64,000 nt of DNA, from NCBI RefSeq assembly GCF_018613875.1, contig NZ_JAGGPJ010000024.1:36796-100795 (forward strand). The letters are read 5' to 3'. Below, in pieces: positions 61,488-64,000 of the stretch. Position numbers and translations under genes: made by a program. Source of the stretch: Arthrobacter sp. ISL-28. GTDB lineage: Bacteria > Actinomycetota > Actinomycetes > Actinomycetales > Micrococcaceae. Position 1 is the first letter of the stretch, and the number at the start of each line of letters is the position of its first letter. The notes below the pieces were generated by a model. The model was not told where the DNA came from, did no database searches, and was given only the letters and a program-made list of their open reading frames with translations.

Positions 61488-61536
61488 CCCACCACGGCAA
61501 TAGTCCAGACACCATCTGGACTATTGCCGTGGTGGG
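61488..61536. repeat. Perfect 22-bp inverted repeat (hairpin)
   Basis: Arms 61488-61509 and 61515-61536 are exact complements around the loop CACCA. Possible roles: a bidirectional terminator between decayed genes, or joined ends of a lost mobile element. No T-run follows. Confidence 0.8.
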
Positions 61537-61708
61537 AGTGTCGTGGATTGTCCGGCCGATGTTCCAGTAGAGCTCGATCATCGCCGTGTTGACGACCCGC
61601 TGCGCCCGGTGCTGGGCGTCCCTGACGAGGCCTTTGAGGGCCTATCCCTGGCAATTTCAGCCCTTTCGGCTGCTGCCTCAGGGGGTTGCCGATGGGTAGA
61701 ATCGCTGG

Positions 61709-62454
61709 ATGCCCGTCACACGCAATGTCGCCTGGGACGAGGGGCTGGAATCCTTTAAGGGCCGGGACACAACGCACTACGTGACCACGGCGGCAGCCAT
61801 CGCCACGACATGCGCTGCCTGCCGTCGGCCGCTGCAGCCCGACGAACCACTGTCCTTGAGCGTGGACATCGTCGAAAGCACCGCGCCGGACGGAACGGAA
61901 TACGTCACGTTCACCGACTATGTGTTCCACCGGCAATGCAGCGAACCCGGCCTCACCGTCGGCAGGCCCCCTGGAAGCCGTCCGAGCTGATGCCCCGCGC
62001 GGCCCGGATCGTCCTGACCCAGGAAGCCGTCCCCGGCAGCCCCTGGACGGTTGTTGCCGCGCTGGCGTACACGTTGACCCCGGTCGTCTCCTTCCGTGAA
62101 CCCGGCGGCTAACTGACGTCGGCGTTGGTGTCGATCCTGCTTTCGCACGGCTTCGAGCTGGCTATGAGCCCGGAGTACACCGACATCCTGCAACGGGCCG
62201 CGGAGGTGGAGGGCAGCTGCTGGTTGGCAGTGACCGGTGCCGTCCTCACCCTGATCATCGGCGGGGAACCCATCTACTCCGAACAGCTCAACCCGAGAAA
62301 TCCCGACGATGCCCGGTGGCTGGAGGCGGCAGCAAATGGCTCCGCCCTGATTATTGCCGGTGACAACCTGGTCATCACCGACACCATGCTCGACGTGAGC
62401 GCAGCCGCGCACCTGGGCACGCTGGTCATCGGTTACGTCCCGATCCGTTCATGA
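61709..62454 (+). pseudogene. Unrecognised protein gene broken by a frameshift and an in-frame TAA
   Basis: From ATG 61709 (MPVTRNVAWDEGLESFKGRD) with CAACRRPLQPDEPLSL, a treble-clef-like CxxC pair, and FHRQCSEPGLTV. Near 61955-61965 the frame shifts to QAPWKPSELMPRAARIVLTQEAVPGSPWTVVAALAYTLTPVVSFREPGG, TAA at 62110-62112, then the same frame goes on LTSALVSILLSHGFELAMSPEYTDILQRA to VIGYVPIRS and stop at 62452-62454. The joined product of about 247 residues looks like one protein of no family I recognise. Confidence 0.6.
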
Positions 62455-62488
62455 CAGTACGTACCCAAAGCCAACGGAAATTACACCC

Positions 62489-62692
62489 CTACATTGGGCG
62501 GATGTTCTCCGCCTGGGGACCCTTCGGACCCTGGGCTACCTCGAACTGAACTTTTTGGTTCTCTTCGAGGGAGCGGTAACCGCTGGAAGCGATCGCGGAG
62601 TAATGGGCAAAGACATCTGCGGACCCGTCGTCAGGGGCTATGAAACCGAAGCCCTTTTCGGAGTTGAACCATTTCACTGTGCCTGTTGCCAT
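62489..62692 (-). CDS. CspA-family cold-shock protein
   Basis: A 67-residue OB-fold protein from ATG 62692: MATGTVKWFNSEKGFGFIAPDDG with RNP1 (KGFGFI), RNP2-like VFAHYSAI, and the C-terminal FEVAQGPKGPQAENIRPM. It binds single-stranded nucleic acid as an RNA chaperone. It is intact although surrounded by decayed genes. The frame remains open upstream, but family length fixes the start here. Confidence 0.93.
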   Translation of the reverse strand: MATGTVKWFNSEKGFGFIAPDDGSADVFAHYSAIASSGYRSLEENQKVQFEVAQGPKGPQAENIRPM

Positions 62693-63579
62693 GCCCGCTG
62701 CCCCTTGGAACTTTTCATCTCGCCCGCGGGCTTTACGGCACCGGCGGCACGGAAGTGCTCTCCCGCTCGTCCCAAAACTACGGTTCCCCGCGTGCCGGCG
62801 CAAGAGCCAGCCCAGTTGAGGGAGTTTGAGACAGGCGGGCTGGGTGTCCACTGAGATGGGGGAAGCCAGTGGAGCTTCCGCCGTCGGCCTGTTTCGAACG
62901 GGACGCCGGAGGGCATTCCCGGCGGACGTGGCCTCTGGGCGGCAAAGTGAGACACCGCAGCACGCCAGCCGCAGCTCATCCCGGCGGTTCATTGAGGCTC
63001 TCGAGGCACCGTCAATAACGACCATTTCTGACTAGTCTTTTCGACTTGCCGGGATCGGTTGTGGAGTTTGCCGCTAAATGGCGGCATTCTGTGATCGCTT
63101 CATGTCGCACCGCTGGGCCGCGAGCTGTCTTGTATGGCATGGGATACGAGACGTCTCACGGCCGGGAGCAGTCGCCTTTGCGGAATGAGCATGGACCTTA
63201 CCAACGTCTAGCCTTTTTGGAAGCCGAATCAGGGTCCCTTTCCCTTGTTTCGAGATGATCCAGGCGCGTATGCTCATTACAGGCCTGCGAGACGGGCGAG
63301 GGAGCCGAAAGGCTGAGAGGTCAGAAGGTCGAGAGATTGACTGGCGACCCCAATCACCTGATCCGGACAATACCGGCGAAGGGAAATCGCCTCGCAGGTC
63401 TCGTCATGCCCTCAGCAGGCTGGGGACTTTCTGATGTTCTTCGAGCCTGCCGGCACTCGACTTTGGCTCCCGGCATCTAACATGAAATGGGCTCTCGGAC
63501 CGGGCGTGAAATTGAGCGCTAACGCCTGAATGTCAGGTTGGGTTCGCCCGTAGGCTACGTCGTTTTTTGAAGTCGTGGA
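62693..63579. other. Intergenic sequence without a supportable gene
   Basis: Includes the long 5' leader expected for a cold-shock gene on the minus strand. Remaining frames have no motif or start signal. Confidence 0.4.
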
Positions 63580-63725
63580 CTATCGCGCCCGGCCTCGCGG
63601 GAGGCGTTTACTGAGGAACCAATAAGCTGCTGCGCCCATGATTATGAAGCCGAAGACACCGAGGATGATCAGCTGGGTCATGATCCCGACGATTATCAGC
63701 AGCACGCCGGCTAACGCGGTCAGGC
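63580..63725 (-). pseudogene. Small membrane protein remnant fused to pntA fragment
   Basis: The minus-strand frame ends TALAGVLLIIVGIMTQLIILGVFGFIIMGAAAYWFLSKRLPRGRAR, two hydrophobic helices with a basic tail, like many small actinobacterial membrane proteins. Its N-terminus is replaced by pntA-derived sequence at about 63726, so the original start is missing. Confidence 0.45.
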
Positions 63726-63727
63726 CA

Positions 63728-64000
63728 GATCCGCGGCACGGCATCCAGTGCCAGCGCGGTGATCGGCCGCGCCGCCAGCGCTTCAACAAGCTCTGGGCGC
63801 AGCCCCGGGCTGAGTGTTCCGATCAGCGTGGCGCCGTGGGTGAGGCGACTGATCTCGTCGGCAGTGGGAGCGTTGATCTTCAGCACCACTTCAACCCCAC
63901 GCCTCGTCGGCGCCCGCAATCATTGCGCCGGCCGCGGCGTAGGCGTCGTCGGGGAAGGACGATGACTCCCCCGCACCTTTCTCGACTACGATGTCGTAGC
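63728..64000 (-). pseudogene. NAD(P) transhydrogenase alpha subunit (pntA), internal fragment
   Basis: Minus-strand sequence encodes YDIVVEKGAGESSSFPDDAYAAAGAMI up to a TGA near 63921, then in a shifted frame VEVVLKINAPTADEISRLTHGATLIGTLSPGLRPELVEALAARPITALALDAVPRI. These are adjacent parts of the N-terminal domain of PntA. Similarity stops abruptly at about 63728, where a small membrane protein frame takes over. The gene enters from the right edge of the window, so its start is not visible. Confidence 0.75.

Overview
The window looks like chromosome or large-plasmid DNA of a high-GC actinobacterium of the Arthrobacter/Paenarthrobacter/Pseudarthrobacter type. The basis is the strongly GC-biased third codon positions, frequent GTG starts, a copper amine oxidase whose active-site residues fall at the same numbers as in the Arthrobacter globiformis phenylethylamine oxidase (from memory), and actinobacterial families such as DUF4192 and DUF6131. 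No rRNA gene, intact tRNA gene or CRISPR array was seen.

Layout. 1-6.4 kb is decayed: a truncated 3-oxoacid CoA-transferase gene cut by an IS5-type fragment, a frameshifted lectin-like repeat gene, a broken DUF4192 gene, an intact secreted SGNH hydrolase behind a 37-residue ORF, and an IS256-type remnant joined to a secreted-protein remnant. 6.5-11.9 kb is a probable amino-alcohol module (class III aminotransferase/phospho-lyase, APH-type kinase, TetR regulator, APC permease). 12.7-14.0 kb carries an MHS-type transporter. 14.7-29.4 kb is the core: catA-catC-catB for catechol ring cleavage, an MFS transporter, and a full set of genes matching the indole-3-acetic acid (auxin) degradation cluster iacHG and iacFEDCIBA. 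A FixJ-type response regulator lies inside it and a FixL-type PAS histidine kinase lies at its edge. 29.6-35.5 kb holds a copper amine oxidase, an aldehyde dehydrogenase and a second, closely related APC permease. 36.9-41.2 kb has a double-domain Lrp/AsnC regulator, an amidase and a two-gene membrane system (DUF5058 plus partner). 41.9-55.6 kb is mixed accessory content: DUF3841, quinone reductase, azlCD with an lrp-like regulator, a nuclease-like ORF, DoxX, a methyltransferase, a broken GIY-YIG gene, a CysK-like enzyme, and a MarR-MFS efflux pair with clear operators. 55.6-64.0 kb is again decayed: a tRNA 3'-end fragment (possible att site), integrase and transposon-accessory remnants, multiply broken genes, one intact cold-shock gene, and a pntA fragment at the right edge.

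How the genes could work together. The amine oxidase and aldehyde dehydrogenase could turn an imported aryl-ethylamine into an aryl-acetate. If the amine is tryptamine, the product is indole-3-acetate, which the adjacent iac genes take to catechol and the cat genes take to 3-oxoadipate enol-lactone. The enol-lactone hydrolase and later steps are not in the window. A 21-bp motif lies near the promoters of the iacA, iacG/response-regulator and catB transcription units, which suggests that the split two-component system controls them as one regulon. The tryptamine link and the motif assignment are inference; the gene identifications rest on motifs and family resemblance judged without database searches.
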